Position numbers and translations under genes: made by a program. The notes below the pieces were generated by a model, which saw only the letters and a program-made list of their open reading frames with translations, did not search any database and was not told the origin of the DNA. Positions 12,181 to 25,878 of a stretch of DNA of 64,000 nt are shown here, piece after piece. Source of the DNA: Homalodisca vitripennis (lineage: Eukaryota; Arthropoda; Insecta; Hemiptera; Cicadellidae); assembly GCF_021130785.1 (NCBI RefSeq), contig NW_025778004.1:1-64000 (forward strand), written 5' to 3'. Every line of letters begins with the position of its first letter. Within the stretch, counting starts at the first letter, position 1.

Positions 12181-14279
12181 GTCTTAATAAACGAATCACA
12201 CATCTTCGTAAGCAATGAGAGCTTTACAACATCATCTTTAAAGTTGTCAGGGAATTTAAATTTTTATTGAATTATTAAAACACAATATTCGTTATTAAAG
12301 TTTCCTGTGTAATACAACATATCCTACAATACAGATTACGCGTACTTAAATTAAGATGTTGCCTTGTATTTAATAACGTCTCACGAGCGAAGGTTCCTTC
12401 TATATTCAGATAAAATAACTTAAATATAAAAATAGTTCTTAGCATTTTTGTTTACTTTTAAGAGCACTTCCATAACCTGGGTCTATTATTGCAGAAGTTG
12501 AAAGCCAATTCGCTTAGTATTATGCACAAAACCTGGATATCGCTAGACAAATTTTAGCCTAAAAATAAACCAATCAATACTTATGGCAGTTGTTGTGGAG
12601 TTCGAAATAGTAGAGAAAAAAGGGAAAAGGAAGAATTTCATTTTTCTTTGCTTAGTACACTTAAAAACAAGTTATACATAAATAAATGTTCTATCAATGT
12701 CAGCCAACCATCATGTACAGTCCGAACATTGTCCATTTCATATTGTCTGATTGTGAATAGCTGTTATTTATGTGTATCTTGATAAAATTTTAATTGTGTT
12801 AAGTCAAGAAAAATATTTCTCAGATAAAAATAATTGTTGATATTTCATTGATTTTCGATACTCTACAATTTCGACTTCCTCTAAGTTTACATCAGCTGAA
12901 GATGCATGTAATTATAGTTTTAAATTTTTAATTCAACCACATCGTCACTGAAATAAAACTTTGTATGAGAATTTAAGAATTACCAGGATTTGATAATATA
13001 GTGTTACACGATGATATATGGAAGCCGTCTCCTACGGTAAGTTAATATTTATTATGCAGAGGTTATCATGTATGAATGTTACACTGGCTGGGAGTTATAA
13101 CAGTTTGTCACATCAGCAATAATACTATCAACATTTCACACTGAATCTATTACAAGTTGAAGTGTTTGATATATTTACGGCTTTAAAAACACACATACAT
13201 TACTTTGTTCATTATCAATGAGGATGAAATCGTTACAGTCAGACTAGGGTTATCAAAGACTATAACTCGGGAAGATATAAAATTGCATTTCTGACTATCT
13301 GTATGTTCGCACGTCATGATATATAGAACGTTAACTGACATATATACTTCATAGTTTTAATTTGTTTCTATATCTGTGTCAGGGATAAACCATGGAGTAT
13401 GTCACTCGATGGGATTTGGATGAGTGTTAGCGAAAAGTTTTTAATTGTATTTATAGCTGATTATAATGATGATGGGTAACTCGTAGACTAAGTAAATTGG
13501 TAGAGTACTGCAAACAATTAAGGTATTTTAAAATGTGATATATTTACTAAAATATCGCAATGTATTTTGAAATGGAAATTAAAAAGACAGACAGTCAGGC
13601 AGACAATCATACAAAGAAGCTTTTATATCACCCCACTCAGGCTAAAGGAAACCTGAGACACCATTCTAAGTGATGGGTTTAAATGATGAATAGATGAATG
13701 GATGCACCATAAAAAACGCAGTATTGTCTATGTAAAAGAACAGTTTTATCTAGCACTTAAAATCAACGTATTTCATATTTTAAAAGAATCGTGATTCTTA
13801 ATATATCATACAATAATTTGCAGACTAATTCACGAGATTCTTGAAAGATTACGTGATCAGACGTCAATAGTTTTCTGGACTACTTCAATTTAACAAAGAA
13901 AATTTTAAAGTGTATTTAATTATTGTAGAAGATTTAAGTACAATAATGTATAATTTAAAATTTGTGAAATGAATGTTTATTTATTGTGATTTTCGTGTTT
14001 TGCAATGTTAACTACTAAACTGAGCCATTCAGCGGATCCAATTTTATGATTTACGTTTTTTTGTTTTAACTGATCATGGAGTTATATTCAAAACATTTAA
14101 CTTTTGACAACTCTTTAAATCTCCCCTTCTCACCAATGGTTCAAATAATTGAATGTTTACTTTGAAACTGATCAATATAGTAACTTGTGTTCCTAAATAA
14201 CTGTAAAATTTCAGGTCAAATTCACTGTAATGTACACTACTGGAATTAGATAGATCAGAACAAAAACTTGAATAAAATC
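12181..14279. other. AT-rich stretch with no gene seen
   Basis: I see no coding frame and no clear repeat copy. Around 13,600-13,690 is a GC-richer segment with a CTCAGG / CCTGAG inverted pair (13,636-13,641 and 13,652-13,657) that may be an old element fragment. Confidence 0.5.
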
Positions 14280-14875
14280 TCCGTTGGTTCTTTTAATTGC
14301 AGATATACTAGTCATAACATGACATCGAGCAGTGTCTCTGGATACTGTATCAACATAGTAATAGTTAATATTTACACACTAATGTAAGACGAGTAACGAA
14401 ACATGTTTCTCTCTATGTTATGTATGTGATTGGGTAATCAGATAACAAGAAACGGTTATTGCTCGCAGTAGACATGACGTAAAAATCAAGTAAAAATCAA
14501 TAATCAATAAAATAAAAAATAAAACAGGCGGATAATAAATAACTATTTAGCCTACCGATAAAATCATGGTATTGTGTATAAAATTCGTTGAACTCTCACT
14601 AAGATGAGGTGTAAAAGCAGCACCAGGACATTTTTCAATTTACTGTTAAAAATTCTGAACGAGGCAGAACGAAGGAAATCTACACCAGAAGTACGAAGGC
14701 AAACATCAATATCAAGACAAGAGCTTAAAGATAAGTTCCTTTAATTATTTAGAAACCAAATACTTTTCTCTAAATATTCCTCTTCCCAAAATTAGTTATT
14801 TCGTAGCGATTATCACAGCAACTATGCAATAATAACGCGTTTACAATTAACAGGATTTAATCTTTAGATTGCAGA
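14280..14875 (+). repeat. Long complex repeat, copy C, 5' part
   Basis: The opening GCAGATATACTAGTCATAAC (14,300-14,319) matches the openings of copies D, H and I. It is followed by GGGTAATCAGATAACAAGAA (14,432-14,451) with AGATAA at 14,440, TGACGTAA at 14,475, a core AAGCAGCACCAGGACAT (about 14,610), and a second core ATCAAGACAAGAGCTTAAAG (14,711-14,730) then ATAAGTTCCTTTAATTATTT. TTTACAATTAACAGGATTTA (about 14,840) matches copy H. The copy resumes near 15,600. Confidence 0.75.
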
Positions 14876-15600
<725 letters not shown>

Positions 15601-15919
15601 TTTCTTGATTGGCGAAGATTATCATCGTAATAAAAGTTTAACCCTCGTATCTTTTGTAAACAAAACGAAAAACTCGTGATTTAGAGTTTTAATTTAAGTC
15701 TACAGATAGAATCAGTTAACACTGTCCTTATTTAAAAAGTTTAAATGTTTTGAGATCCGTTCAAAAATATTGATTAACAAATGTATAGATTAATAAGAGA
15801 ATTATTTACTTAAATAAGTCTGAGAGACGTCTTTCAGGCATTTCGAAGTAGGGTAAACATTTTAAATAAGCTGTAATTATGTTAGCTGACTTAGGATTAA
15901 AATTCATAACGTATATCTT

Positions 15920-15921
<2 letters not shown>
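15601..15921 (+). repeat. Long complex repeat, copy C, 3' part
   Basis: CTCGTGATTTAGAGTTTTAA (about 15,674) matches the AACTTGTGATTTATGGTTTT of copy H. It is followed by GAGATCCGTTCAAAAATAT, AGAGAATTATTTACTTAAAT and GAGACGTCTTTCAGGCATTT, which match the same modules in copies D and I. Confidence 0.7.

Positions 15922-15969
<48 letters not shown>
15922..15969. repeat. (AT)n microsatellite
   Basis: About 47 bases of alternating AT directly abut the interspersed repeat that follows. Such tracts commonly grow from the AT-rich tail of this kind of element. Confidence 0.95.
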
Positions 15970-15974
<5 letters not shown>

Positions 15975-17892
15975 CTTGGGTTCGTATGTATGTGACTGAA
16001 CTCCTTCTAAACGACTGGACCGATTTTGATGAAATGTTGTGTGTTTGTTGATGGGAATTTGAGGATGGTTTAAAGTCATGATTTGGTCCGATTTAAATAT
16101 TTTTGACGTGACAACGTCTTAAATTAGGTTGCGGCTCGGAGTCACTCATGAAAAAGTGTAACGCCCGGTAATCGTTACGATGCCCGTCCAGTGGGTCCGC
16201 CGCACGGGATAAAGCACGGGATAAAGCAGATAACTATGTTTATTCGTGAAAATGTGGAGTGCTTAGATTCGTCAGTTACAACAACTACAACAATAAAGGT
16301 AATTAATTGTACACTGATATTGGCATTATCGTAAACTATGATTGATTGATTAATTGTTAGATTGACACCAAAGTTGAGAAACTGAGTTTATAGGTTATGT
16401 CATACTATTGACAAATGTTGATAGTGTTAAGTAAATTATTAGTTTAAATCACTCTGCAATCAATCGTAATTCAGTCGATTGAGAAGAAACAGCGCGTATT
16501 GCTAGTCAAACATTTAAAATAACAAATTATAACCTCTAACCTGTCATAACAGTGCGACCAAACAAACGAACTAAACCGACCAATCACCACGCGCGGAGTT
16601 AGAATTTAACTGTGTTTAGCAAGAATTTCAAAATTCCAATTTTAGTAAATGTTTTATTCAACTTTACCATTTACAATAACAAATTTTAATTAATTTCAAA
16701 TTATGTACAATGTTTTAGTAAACAAAATATATTTCTATAGTTAAAATTTGTGCAATTCTTATTTTCATTCAATTCCTTGTTCCTATTGTGCAATTTAATA
16801 ATATTCATATCAATAAATATTCTACCGAGAAAAAGACGTTGTCACGTAAAATCTTCGCCCGTAAAACCGACTTTACAGGCAACCATAATTTTTTTTTAAT
16901 TATTTTTTTATTTTGAAATTGTTGTTTATGTTAGAGTGTTTTATATTTAATCCAGCAGATGGCGCTACGGCACGCAATACAAATTGAACTGAAACTTAAC
17001 AGCTGTTAACACTTTCAGCTGAAGTTCGTCAAAAAGTCACAAACATTAGTTTACATTTAAATTCTAGTAAATAATAAACTATTATAAAGTGCTTAATCAG
17101 TAGTGTAATGCAGATTGCAAAGACAAAGTTATTTAATTGTAAATTTAGATTTCACCAATGATGAATAATCCATCTAATGCAATATAAATGCTTTTTATAC
17201 GCTGTTATAAAAGCTACGTTATTGTATAAAGCTGTGAATGTTTGCACATAAAGTAATCGAATCTGGTTAGCTCCTTTAACATTGTGTCTGGCATTTTTAC
17301 TGTAGTTATTGAAAGCAAATAATGGTGATCACACACTCTTGCCCTTATACTAGAAGCATATTATACCCCTTATACATATTTATTGATCGGTAAAAATTTC
17401 AAAATCACTTAATCACCAAAATGTAATCTAAGTTGAATTCCGAAGCCGACATATGAGACCATTGTTTTGGTTAGTGGAACAGCATAAATCAATTGTGGAA
17501 CTGTAAATAGATTAGACCGGGGGTGAAATGTAAACGACCAGAACAGACTCATATTGACCGCAGCAAACATTTTAGTTGGACTATACACTTTCGTCATTGG
17601 GATAAAAAGGCTAACTCTTATTGTTACTGAAATCTTCGGAACACTTCAATAAATTATCATGGAATGTTGAAGGGAATACGAATCTTAGAAAAACTGTTTC
17701 ACTTTACGACTTCAGGACCCCAAAACACTGTTCTTTAAACTTAAATCTAAATTGGATCAGCAGTTTTGAACAGCTTTGAGTGGCTATCGGTTATCTCAGG
17801 AGTGTTTATTATGTCATAGATGAAGAATACATGAATATATTGTCCCAGTTTTTAACAGGAAAATGCGTGCGAAGCCGCTGGTAACTGCTAGT
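15970..17892 (-). mobile_element. Interspersed repeat in minus orientation (GGCTTCGCACGC-head family)
   Basis: Read on the minus strand, the head is ACTAGCAGTTACCAGCGGCT then TCGCACGCATTTTCC (ending at 17,892). The tail, at the low-coordinate end, carries the usual sequence complementary to TATGTATGTGACTGAACTCC and AACGACTGGACCGATTTTGA (15,985-16,030). The family is the same as at 5402, 19,771 and 21,447. The body is interrupted by an inverted-repeat element at about 16,100-16,850. A matching internal segment (GACCCCAAAACACTGTTC at about 17,717) is shared with 21,286-21,303. Confidence 0.65.
16106..16847. mobile_element. Nested inverted-repeat element, about 740 bp
   Basis: ACGTGACAACGTCTT at 16,106-16,120 has a perfect reverse complement, AAGACGTTGTCACGT, at 16,833-16,847. 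The left end is followed by a GC-rich stretch (TAGGTTGCGGCTCGG, CCCGTCCAGTGGGTCCGCCG, and CACGGGATAAAGCA twice in tandem near 16,202-16,230). There is no open frame, so it is a non-autonomous element if real. Exact outer ends and target duplication are not settled. Confidence 0.6.
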
Positions 17893-19770
17893 GGATTTAT
17901 ATAGTTTATACTCATAATTTCCATAAACAGCAAATACATTACTAGTTAAATTATTTCAGTTATAGAAATAACTTATTACTTTACATCTTCACATTTAAAA
18001 AATTATTTTCATTAGAAATAGAATTTTAATTTTTTTCGAGAAAAAAATATAATTATAAATAATATTGTGGAACATATACTTTAAATAAATCTAGTACATT
18101 TTTTAATGTATTTAATGTTTATTTAATTAGAGTCGGATATTTTTAAAATTCGTAACTGTTTATAATTGATTAATTTCACGTTTAAATATTAATTATTAAG
18201 CGAATGGGCAAAATAATAACTAATAAAGAAACTTGTGATAGTTTTGGGATGCAATATAAGTTAATAAATCTATTCTTTATTTAAAATTAGGAAGAAATGG
18301 GAATATATTTATTCTGTTACTCTCCTAAAATAGATAATTAAATTTCTTATTATGGACCAAAAATTATACTTCATATTTTAAAAGGTGTGTTGTTGGGAAA
18401 ATTATATAGTCTGTCATTTCGGATTATGATTGCATGTGCAGTAGAAAACATCCCTTTATTAATGCAGGGCTGTGTAGTACTACTAATTAATTGATACAAA
18501 CTCTTAGTGCATGATCAGCTGTCTGACTGGGACTCGTTGGGAACCTCGAATGATCAGGTCAGAGTGAAATATAAAAATAAGTATACTAGAGCGTTTTACA
18601 ATGAATACTTTACAAGTTTAAATCTTCGTAGTCTACACTTTATAAAAAATGTATAAACTTGATAATTTTATAATATCACTATTAAATTATTAGTTTCATT
18701 TAATCTTTACACCTCGTTGGCTGACGGTCGGATGAAATGATTTAATGAAACAATTATCTTTGTTAAAGTATCAATTCATTTGTTTTTACTTCCGTGTAGC
18801 TCTTTTATTACGTTCTGCACAAAAACTAGTTTTTGCTTATAATTATAATTATAACAGATTATAATCTGTTTAATTTTAAGGAGAAAAATTACAATTTCAC
18901 GAATTTCAAGGCTGTTTGTTTACTTTCTGAAAAATATATCGAGTCATAAATTTTTAATATAGTCGATCTTTTTGCTAATATCCAGTAATATTTACATATT
19001 TAACATTCCAAGTGTTCTGTATGTACCTGTTACACAGGTGGTAGTAGTAGTCGTTTTCTTGCCCTAGCACTTTTTAAAATATATGTTATACAGTACTAGT
19101 TTTATAAAAGTATTGTGTTACAATACCAGTAACGCTAAACGATACAATACAAAATTTATTACTGCATAAATTAATTAATACGTATATTAAAACGTTTAAA
19201 GTTTTAAAATCACCCATAAACTGAACAATGTTTGGTCAGAATTCATCAAATCGTTATCATTCTCTTTATTGTAGCGACAATTTGATCAAAATCAAATTAT
19301 ATTAAACTCATTACATTTCATTGAATATTGACATGTAATATTAATATCTAATAAAGTAACAAATCAAAAAAGTTTAAATTTTTATATCCATACAATTTAT
19401 ATAAAATATAATGTAATGTGTTTTCAGGTAAAACTGTATTTATTTATTAGTACATGTGGTCTAGCTACGAAAATTACAGCAAAGTAAAACAATGTAAAAC
19501 AGGTGAACGGATGAAATAAATTCGAGAGTGCGTTTAAAAAATATGTGTATATATCTCGTATATACGTATATACATATATACATATATACGATTTACGATA
19601 ACGATTTCTGTTAAATTGTTTGAAGAAGGATATTTTTATATGTAAAAAAAAATTTACAATAAATCGTAATCGTAAATCATAACGTATAACATGATTTGTA
19701 CTTAAATTTTCTGTATTGTAATAACAATTTCGTTCTATTCCAGTTTTTTTTATATATGTATTTACTTATA
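17893..19770. other. AT-rich stretch; 18.4-18.9 kb repeats at 52.6-53.1 kb
   Basis: No gene seen. GGGCTGTGTAGTACTACTAA (18,468-18,487) and the following bases through CAGAGTGAAATATAAAAATA align with GGGCTGTGTAGTAATGCGTA (52,684-52,703) through GGAGTAAAAATATAAAGATT, so this is part of a duplicated block. It also contains a perfect 18-bp palindrome, AACAGATTATAATCTGTT (18,853-18,870), and an imperfect hairpin at 19,591-19,677. Confidence 0.55.
19591..19677. other. Inverted repeat, 17-bp arms
   Basis: ATTTACGATAACGATTT (19,591-19,607) pairs with AAATCGTAATCGTAAAT (19,661-19,677) at 16 of 17 positions around a 53-base loop. The left arm is preceded by repeated TATAC/ATATAC steps. It could be the relic of a small MITE or a foldable RNA element; no more can be said. 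Confidence 0.6.
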
Positions 19771-20345
19771 ACTAGCAGTTACCTGCGGTTCGCATGCAAT
19801 TTCGGTCTCATGAAAGGAGCACTTTTGTAATCGAGAATCGTTACAAGTTCCATTACGAAGGCGTACGGAGCAAATGAAGAAACTTGATTGGTCGTTTCGT
19901 TCTAGTTACTTTGACATTTGACCTTTGATGTTCGCTTTCTGATGTAAAAAAAATCAAACACGTAATGTCTTACATTTGAAAATGATGTCAGAAACAAAAT
20001 TCGTACAATGACATGAAAAAGGGGTCAAATTTGATTTTATTAGTAGTTTTTACTACTTTAGTATATTAATTAAATGACATATATTAGTTTATACTGACAA
20101 TACTAAAAATTTAGAAAACTAGTTTTGACGTCACACAAAATTGCAGTCTTTATAATCAATTAAAAACCATTTTGCCAGGTCTGGTAACTTTATTAATCTG
20201 CAAAAGTAGGGAATGATATAGTTTGTATTAATAAAATAAATGTTTATATAATATTCCAGCACGGATACTAATATTTTAATTATAATATTTATCTACCTCT
20301 ATATAGTCTATAAAATGTCTAACTCACTCACTCATCACTAATTCT
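19771..20345 (+). mobile_element. Interspersed repeat remnant, plus orientation
   Basis: The head is ACTAGCAGTTACCTGCGGTT then CGCATGCAATTTCGG (from about 19,772), the same family as at 5402 and 17,892. A likely tail or second element starts near 20,300 with ATAGTCTATAAAATGTCTAA and CTCACTCACTCATCAC. A poly-T run lies at 20,460-20,479. The region between this head and the opposite-facing head at 21,447 has no gene. Confidence 0.6.
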
Positions 20346-21200
20346 CCAAATTTTCGATTTCCAAAATTGTAAAATTGACACATCTATGCTTAATGGCTTA
20401 AAACCGGCCTTTTTAAACATATTTGGGGTGAAACTTTAGTTGCAACCCCCGATTAAGTGTTTTTTTTTTTTTTTTTTTTATTTTAACTTACCGATTTTCT
20501 ACTATGAAGAAGTTTGAAAAACATTTGGTTCACCTTGCGAACAGAGAAATAAATATTTATTATGATGATTAACCGCGCACAATAACCAAAATATTTTGCA
20601 ACCTTTTAAGGAGTTATATATTTGCATTTCCTGTTTACCAAGAAAGTTGAAATTAGATACACACATGTTTTATCTACTAAATAGGTACACTGCACCAGAC
20701 ACAGCTCAGACCGGAAGTAAAATACAACGACGGGAAGTAGTCAATGATTGACTCATGTCGAATTTTCAGTACTATGTATGTATATATTTTTTTATCAGGG
20801 CAACAATGTAAACTTTACTAGGATATCAAAAATTCTAAATAGATTACAAGGGCCAAAGTTAGATCATTTTCGACAAGATAAAAATCTGTATTTACAGATA
20901 TTATCAACCGTAACAACACGGAAACTGCTATTACGGTGATTGTTATTTAGGTCATTCAAACAAGAAATGCTTCTTTACTCCCTAAACTCCCAATAATAGT
21001 TTTTGTTAGCTTTTGGATTTTTAAACTATGAACACTTAAATAATATGTACAATAAACATGTCTACTTCCTATTCTAAATATGTTAGGGTTTCATTGTATA
21101 AGCATTTTCTCTAAGACCGCAGAAGTGACGGCTTTTGTATGAGTACAACCTGTATTCACATAGGTACTTAGTGTTTCAGAAAATATGGCAACTACTCATC
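20346..21200. other. Unassigned sequence between two facing repeat heads
   Basis: Contains ACCGGCCTTTTTAAACATAT, GGTGAAACTTTAGTTGCAAC and a 20-base poly-T run. This may be body sequence of an interspersed element, but I could not match it internally. The 63-codon frame at 20,748-20,939 has no recognisable motif. Confidence 0.4.
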
Positions 21201-21447
21201 CATACATAATAGACAGTTGTGCGTTTTTATAAAACCGGTTGTTACTCATAAAACCGGGTTCAATCTTCAACTTCAAGACCCCCAAAACATTACTCTCCAA
21301 ACCTAGTATATTTATTCAAAAGTGGATCACGAGGTTTGAAAATCTTCCAATGACCATCATATATATGTTAGGAGTGTTTTTAAGTAACTGAAATAAATAT
21401 ATTTATTATCTGTTATCCCATAAAAACCTTTATGCAAAGCCACGTTT
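21200..21447 (-). mobile_element. Interspersed repeat remnant, minus orientation
   Basis: AGACCCCCAAAACATTACTC (21,286-21,305) with the following sequence matches 17,716-17,735 in the 15.97-17.89 kb element. It ends GCAAAGCCACGTTTAATATC then TAGTTG, the decayed minus-strand form of the family head. Together with the plus-strand head at 19,771 it gives inverted ends about 1.68 kb apart. Confidence 0.6.
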
Positions 21448-21499
21448 AATATCTAGTTGATATATAAAACTTCTACTCGTATAACATGAATTTCTCCGT

Positions 21500-23250
21500 T
21501 TGTGAATTATAAATTGAAATTTGCTTTCTAGAAAGTTGTGTGGGTTATGAGTATCAATGCAATTATTTATGTTATTATATAAATGCTCATGAAACTTTCT
21601 AACTCGTTGCATTTTATTTTGGAATATCACGTTTGGAATATACAATTTTTGAATTGATAATTTTTATGCTTAGTTTTTAAAATGTATTAGGTACAAAACG
21701 TTATATTAAACGTATTACTTCACCCTAATTTGGGAAAAACATTTTTAATTATATTTAAATTATTTCTAAATCTGAAAATGAATACTACAAATTTAAAATA
21801 TCTTAAAGATTGTTCTTAATATTAAAGTAAGCCCTCAGTTAAAAGATAGTATATATGTTGTGAAAGATTATACGTCCTGTGCAAATGTAGCCAAAGGCCT
21901 TACTGATCAAAAGAATTTAGTATAGAATATCTTCTTTTTTATCAACCTAATATGGTTATACTTGTACTAAACAATACCAAAGCTATGTTAAAGTATTGTT
22001 TATTTAAATATATATAAAACCTACGCAGTTTTTTTAGGTGCAGATATATATTCATAATCAATAACACGACATATCGAATAGGGCTCCTGGATAATGAATC
22101 TAAACTATAATAATTTATCACGTACATGATAACGTAAGACTAACAACAGAAGATGTTAGTCCCTATAGAATATAATATGTTTAAGGGTAATCTGATGACA
22201 ATAATCGGTATCATGATAGTAGTAGACGTAAGGCAAGTAAAGTTATTAAGAAAAATAGAGAGACACAGATGGAACATACACAACAGAGTACATATGATTA
22301 TTGTATAATATCCATGGAAACAGCAAAGTACAAGTATTTTTAAATCTACAATAAATTCGAGAGAGATTTTTACAAAATTCGTTTCGAGCACACTATATTG
22401 GGTTGAAAAAACACGACCAGGAAAAAGTTCGAAGACAAAGCTTGATAAGGACAAGGACTTTTTTTCATAGTTCAGTTTAACGTTCAAATCGTTGAACCAC
22501 ACAGGTTGTCAGAAAATCTACACCAGGAGTACGAGGGCAAATACCAGAATCAAGACAAGGACTTATATATGAGTATTTTTAATTAGTTAAGAATCAAAGA
22601 TTCTGCTCTTACTATTCTTCTAAAACAAAGCAGATTACATGCGAGTTTTAACAATTATTACTCACAGCAAAAAAAAAAAAAAACAAAAAAAGTGAAACAG
22701 TTTCTATGTATTTATTTACAGGGAATTTAAATATTTAAGGAAAATTACATTTATTTTATTATATTTTTTAGTGAAGATGTCTTGATCAACAAATAGCTTT
22801 CGTACATTATATGGGCACACTGAGAGAAGTTGTGATTTATAGTTTTGAATCCTTTCAGTACTTTAAGTGTACAGAAGGAATCAGTTTACAATATTTTGCG
22901 ATCTTCTAAATTTTGTAAGATCAGTTCATACATATTTGATAAAAAGTGTAAAGATAACTTCGAGAACTATTTACATAAATATGTATGAGAGATATCACTC
23001 AGGCATTTAATAGCAGTGCAATATTAAAAATTGTGTAAAATTAGTGAATGCTAGTAGAATTAAGGTTAAAATTTATAACTTAATTAAATGTAATTGTTTA
23101 AACTCAAGAATTAAATAACGATATTGTTCGGATATGAGGAGAGATATGGTCTATAACGTTTGACTTATCCAATTTAGTTACCGAAATTACCACCAGAGCT
23201 CTTTAAATTTACAATGGTAGTAAATGGCTTATTGAAGTGATAAAGTTATA
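21500..23250 (+). repeat. Long complex repeat, copy D
   Basis: Landmarks shared in order with copy H: GCTTTCTAGA and GTGTGGGTTATGAGTATCAA (about 21,536-21,557); TACGTCCTGTGCA (about 21,869); ACTAAACAATACCAAAGC; ACACGACATATCGAATAGGG (about 22,064-22,083); ATCCATGGAAACAGC (22,309); ACGACCAGGAAAAAGTTCGA (22,409-22,428); CTACACCAGGAGTACGAGG (22,518-22,536) then ATCAAGACAAGGACTTATAT (22,549-22,568) and ATGAGTATTTTTAATTAG; TTGTGATTTATAGTTTTGAA (22,829); AAGTGTACAGAAGGAATCAG (22,865-22,884); and ATATGGTCTATAACGTTTGA (23,143-23,162). The CRE and GATA sites are degraded here (TAGACGTAAG, TAATCTGATGAC). The 120-codon minus frame at 22,140-22,502 lies across these modules and is not conserved in H. Confidence 0.8.
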
Positions 23251-23329
23251 GAGATAACTTTTTAGATTCCATTTTCACCATTATTACATTTTCACTATTA
23301 TTGAATTATATTAACCTTTTGCATGCCAA

Positions 23330-23640
23330 ATTATAATAAAATATAGAAAGCAACGAGGACGAGGACCAGACTCCTTATTTAGTTAGTTTATTTTTTAAAT
23401 ATTTATTGAGTTTCTTTCTTGGACTAAAAATATTATTGTAGTCATAAAATTACATAATACTTTTTGAACATATGCTAGTAAACTTTTATCTGTGCTATGT
23501 TAATTCCCTTACCCAAAGCGTATAGAGCAAACTGTTTTACAATAATTACCCTAGAAAGATAAATCTATCATATGAATTACGGATTTGCTTTTACACACAG
23601 TACTACTACTACTACTACTACTATTACTACTACTAAGTAT
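23330..23640 (+). repeat. Partial copy D' ending in an (ACT)n tract
   Basis: AACGAGGACGAGGACCAGAC (23,351-23,370) is the purine-rich core. It is followed by TTTATTGAGTTTC, as at 39,152, and by TTACCCAAAGCGTATAGAGC (about 23,511-23,530), the ACCCAAAGCG module. An (ACT)n tract follows at about 23,601-23,636. Confidence 0.65.
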
Positions 23641-25860
23641 AACTTCTAGATTTCAATTAAAGGAACACAAAATTGTATTGGCCAAAATTCTACAAATATC
23701 GAAAAAATCTTGAAATTCTACACGTAAAAAATAAAAAGCACCTAATGACAACTTTAAAACATTTTCAAATTTACAAAATTACCAGAATAAATGCAGATGT
23801 ACGATTAATTTAAAAAGACGCTTTAACAAACATTTTATTATATAATAGATTTTTAAAAATATCATGTAATGAATGTAGCTACCATTGCAGATATAACACA
23901 TAATTTAGTTCTATAATCAGCTATATTTTCATTTTAGTTGTCTGACCATAGTACATCTAAAAAAGTGTTATACGTAGTTTAGACTTACAACATGATTTTG
24001 TATAATTTTTAAATAAAAGTATTTACCCGATCAAGTAAAACGTTTCTTACAAATGTTTAACAGTCATAAATATGACTTTTGTTTTGGCCACTGAAATAAA
24101 AACCTGATAAGATAAGATTTTAATACTTACCAGGAGTTGTTATTTTAGTACAGTATGGTATTTTGTAGCTGTTTTGGTATCTCCAATGAGATTATTCTTT
24201 ATCTCGTGCTTTTTATTTTTTGAAATCAAACCTTGATTTTTTCTACCCCATCACTAATTTTTGTTAATCTAAATTGTAATACAGATATAATTAGATATAA
24301 AAACGCGATGTTAATTATATTGGGTTTGTTTACAATATTTGCATATTATTAATATGCTAAGAGTGTACTTAAGATCTTATTGAGATAAAGAACCTGCATG
24401 CACTTCTTCTATTGTATCCCTAGTCCAATTTGTACTATCAATGATATAGTCAAAGTGTAATATCTTAAATTTTCAGTGTATTTGATTATCGAGGAGTCCA
24501 ATGTAATTAAGAGTAACCTCTTGAAAAGGAATTAAAAAAATATAATTATTATTTATATTGTTTATTTATCTGCATTATTTTGAATAAAAACTAACTATTA
24601 AATTATAATAAGGTTACATAAATTTGGAAATTAGTATATATTTATGTGTTATAACCTTGTACATGATAACCAAATAAGAAATCAGGAAATATTGATTATT
24701 CATAAAAACACAATAAAGGTGGTAGGGGAAACCATATCCTGATCAAGCCTAATATATTATAAATGGATTGAGATGTATGCGTTAAAATGTCGATAATAGT
24801 GATATTAAATACTCTGTATCGTTATTTGTTACCTTATTAATCTACTTCCTCTCCCCTTTAAATAAGAGATATAGGAGGCTCCTTAAGATTTTTATATCGT
24901 AATCACTGTTGTGATATAACGTTTGAAAGGTATAATAAATACAACAAAATTAAGTTTAGAAAATATCTCAATCCTTATAAAATTTATTGGAAAATGATCG
25001 CTAACAATTTTCATTACAATGATAATGCGTATAATGTATGTATGTATGTATATACTTTGTATATAATGTTTTACATACCAAGTTATAATGAAAATTGCGC
25101 AGTTATATGTGAAATCTCATCTATCATATACTGCTTATAACAAGATGATGCAACTTCACATTGTGCGTGATAGTACGACACTAACTACTGTAGGCATGAA
25201 AATCCGCACTGCATGTATTCATCCAAGGAAATAGTCACAATCTTGAGAGAAGTGTCTCATTTTTCCGAGGGTTAATGCATTGACTGAAGCGTCATTCAGC
25301 AACCTTACACTCTCCACAATGAGACTCTCCGTAATATATCAAGTTAAGAACCAGGAGAATTTAGATGCATAGAGAAACCCTGTGATTTTTACTCATATTT
25401 CTTTAACAGCATGCCATCTCATTAAGCTACATTTAATTTTATTAAATATGTGTAATTCTGTGTCCTCTATTCAAGAATAATATGATTTCTATCACTTCCT
25501 TCATATCTTTAACTTATTCTACATATTTTAAACGTTTAAACCGTTTTAATTTGAGCCTTGTTCTTTAAATACCTATCCTTTCGGAGTGGTCACAAATATT
25601 TTTACTTTACCCATCTTCAAGAAAGGTCCCTTAAGTTTTTATGCATTTAAAATCAAAAGTTATTTTTCTATTCAAAAGGTGATAGCACCCTATTAAGTAA
25701 TTTACTTAAATTTTTACTATAAAAGTAATATTATGGTAGTTGTTTTGAGATGTTTAAGTGTTTTAAAACATAATATAAGTTTTTTTAAAGAGCATTAATT
25801 TCCTGAATTTTAGTTAAAACATACGGATTACAAAACAATAACAAATATTTTAGTTCTGCT
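23641..25860. other. AT-rich stretch with no gene seen
   Basis: No open frame of note. A (TATG)n tract lies near 25,034-25,050. A GC-richer patch around 25,170-25,400 (GCATGAAAATCCGCACTGCA, GACTGAAGCGTCATTCAGCA) is unlike its surroundings, but I cannot assign it. Confidence 0.5.
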
Positions 25861-25878
25861 AAACACATGGAGAGTGAT

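Noticed and set aside
15897..16079. 60-codon minus frame with Ile-Tyr repeats
   Set aside because: It reads through the (AT)n tract at 15,922-15,969.
22140..22502. 120-codon minus-strand frame
   Set aside because: It lies across noncoding modules of copy D, and the matching region of copy H is interrupted. No domain is visible.
23601..23636. (ACT)n tract as a coding repeat
   Set aside because: It is short, imperfect and flanked by stops; a plain microsatellite.
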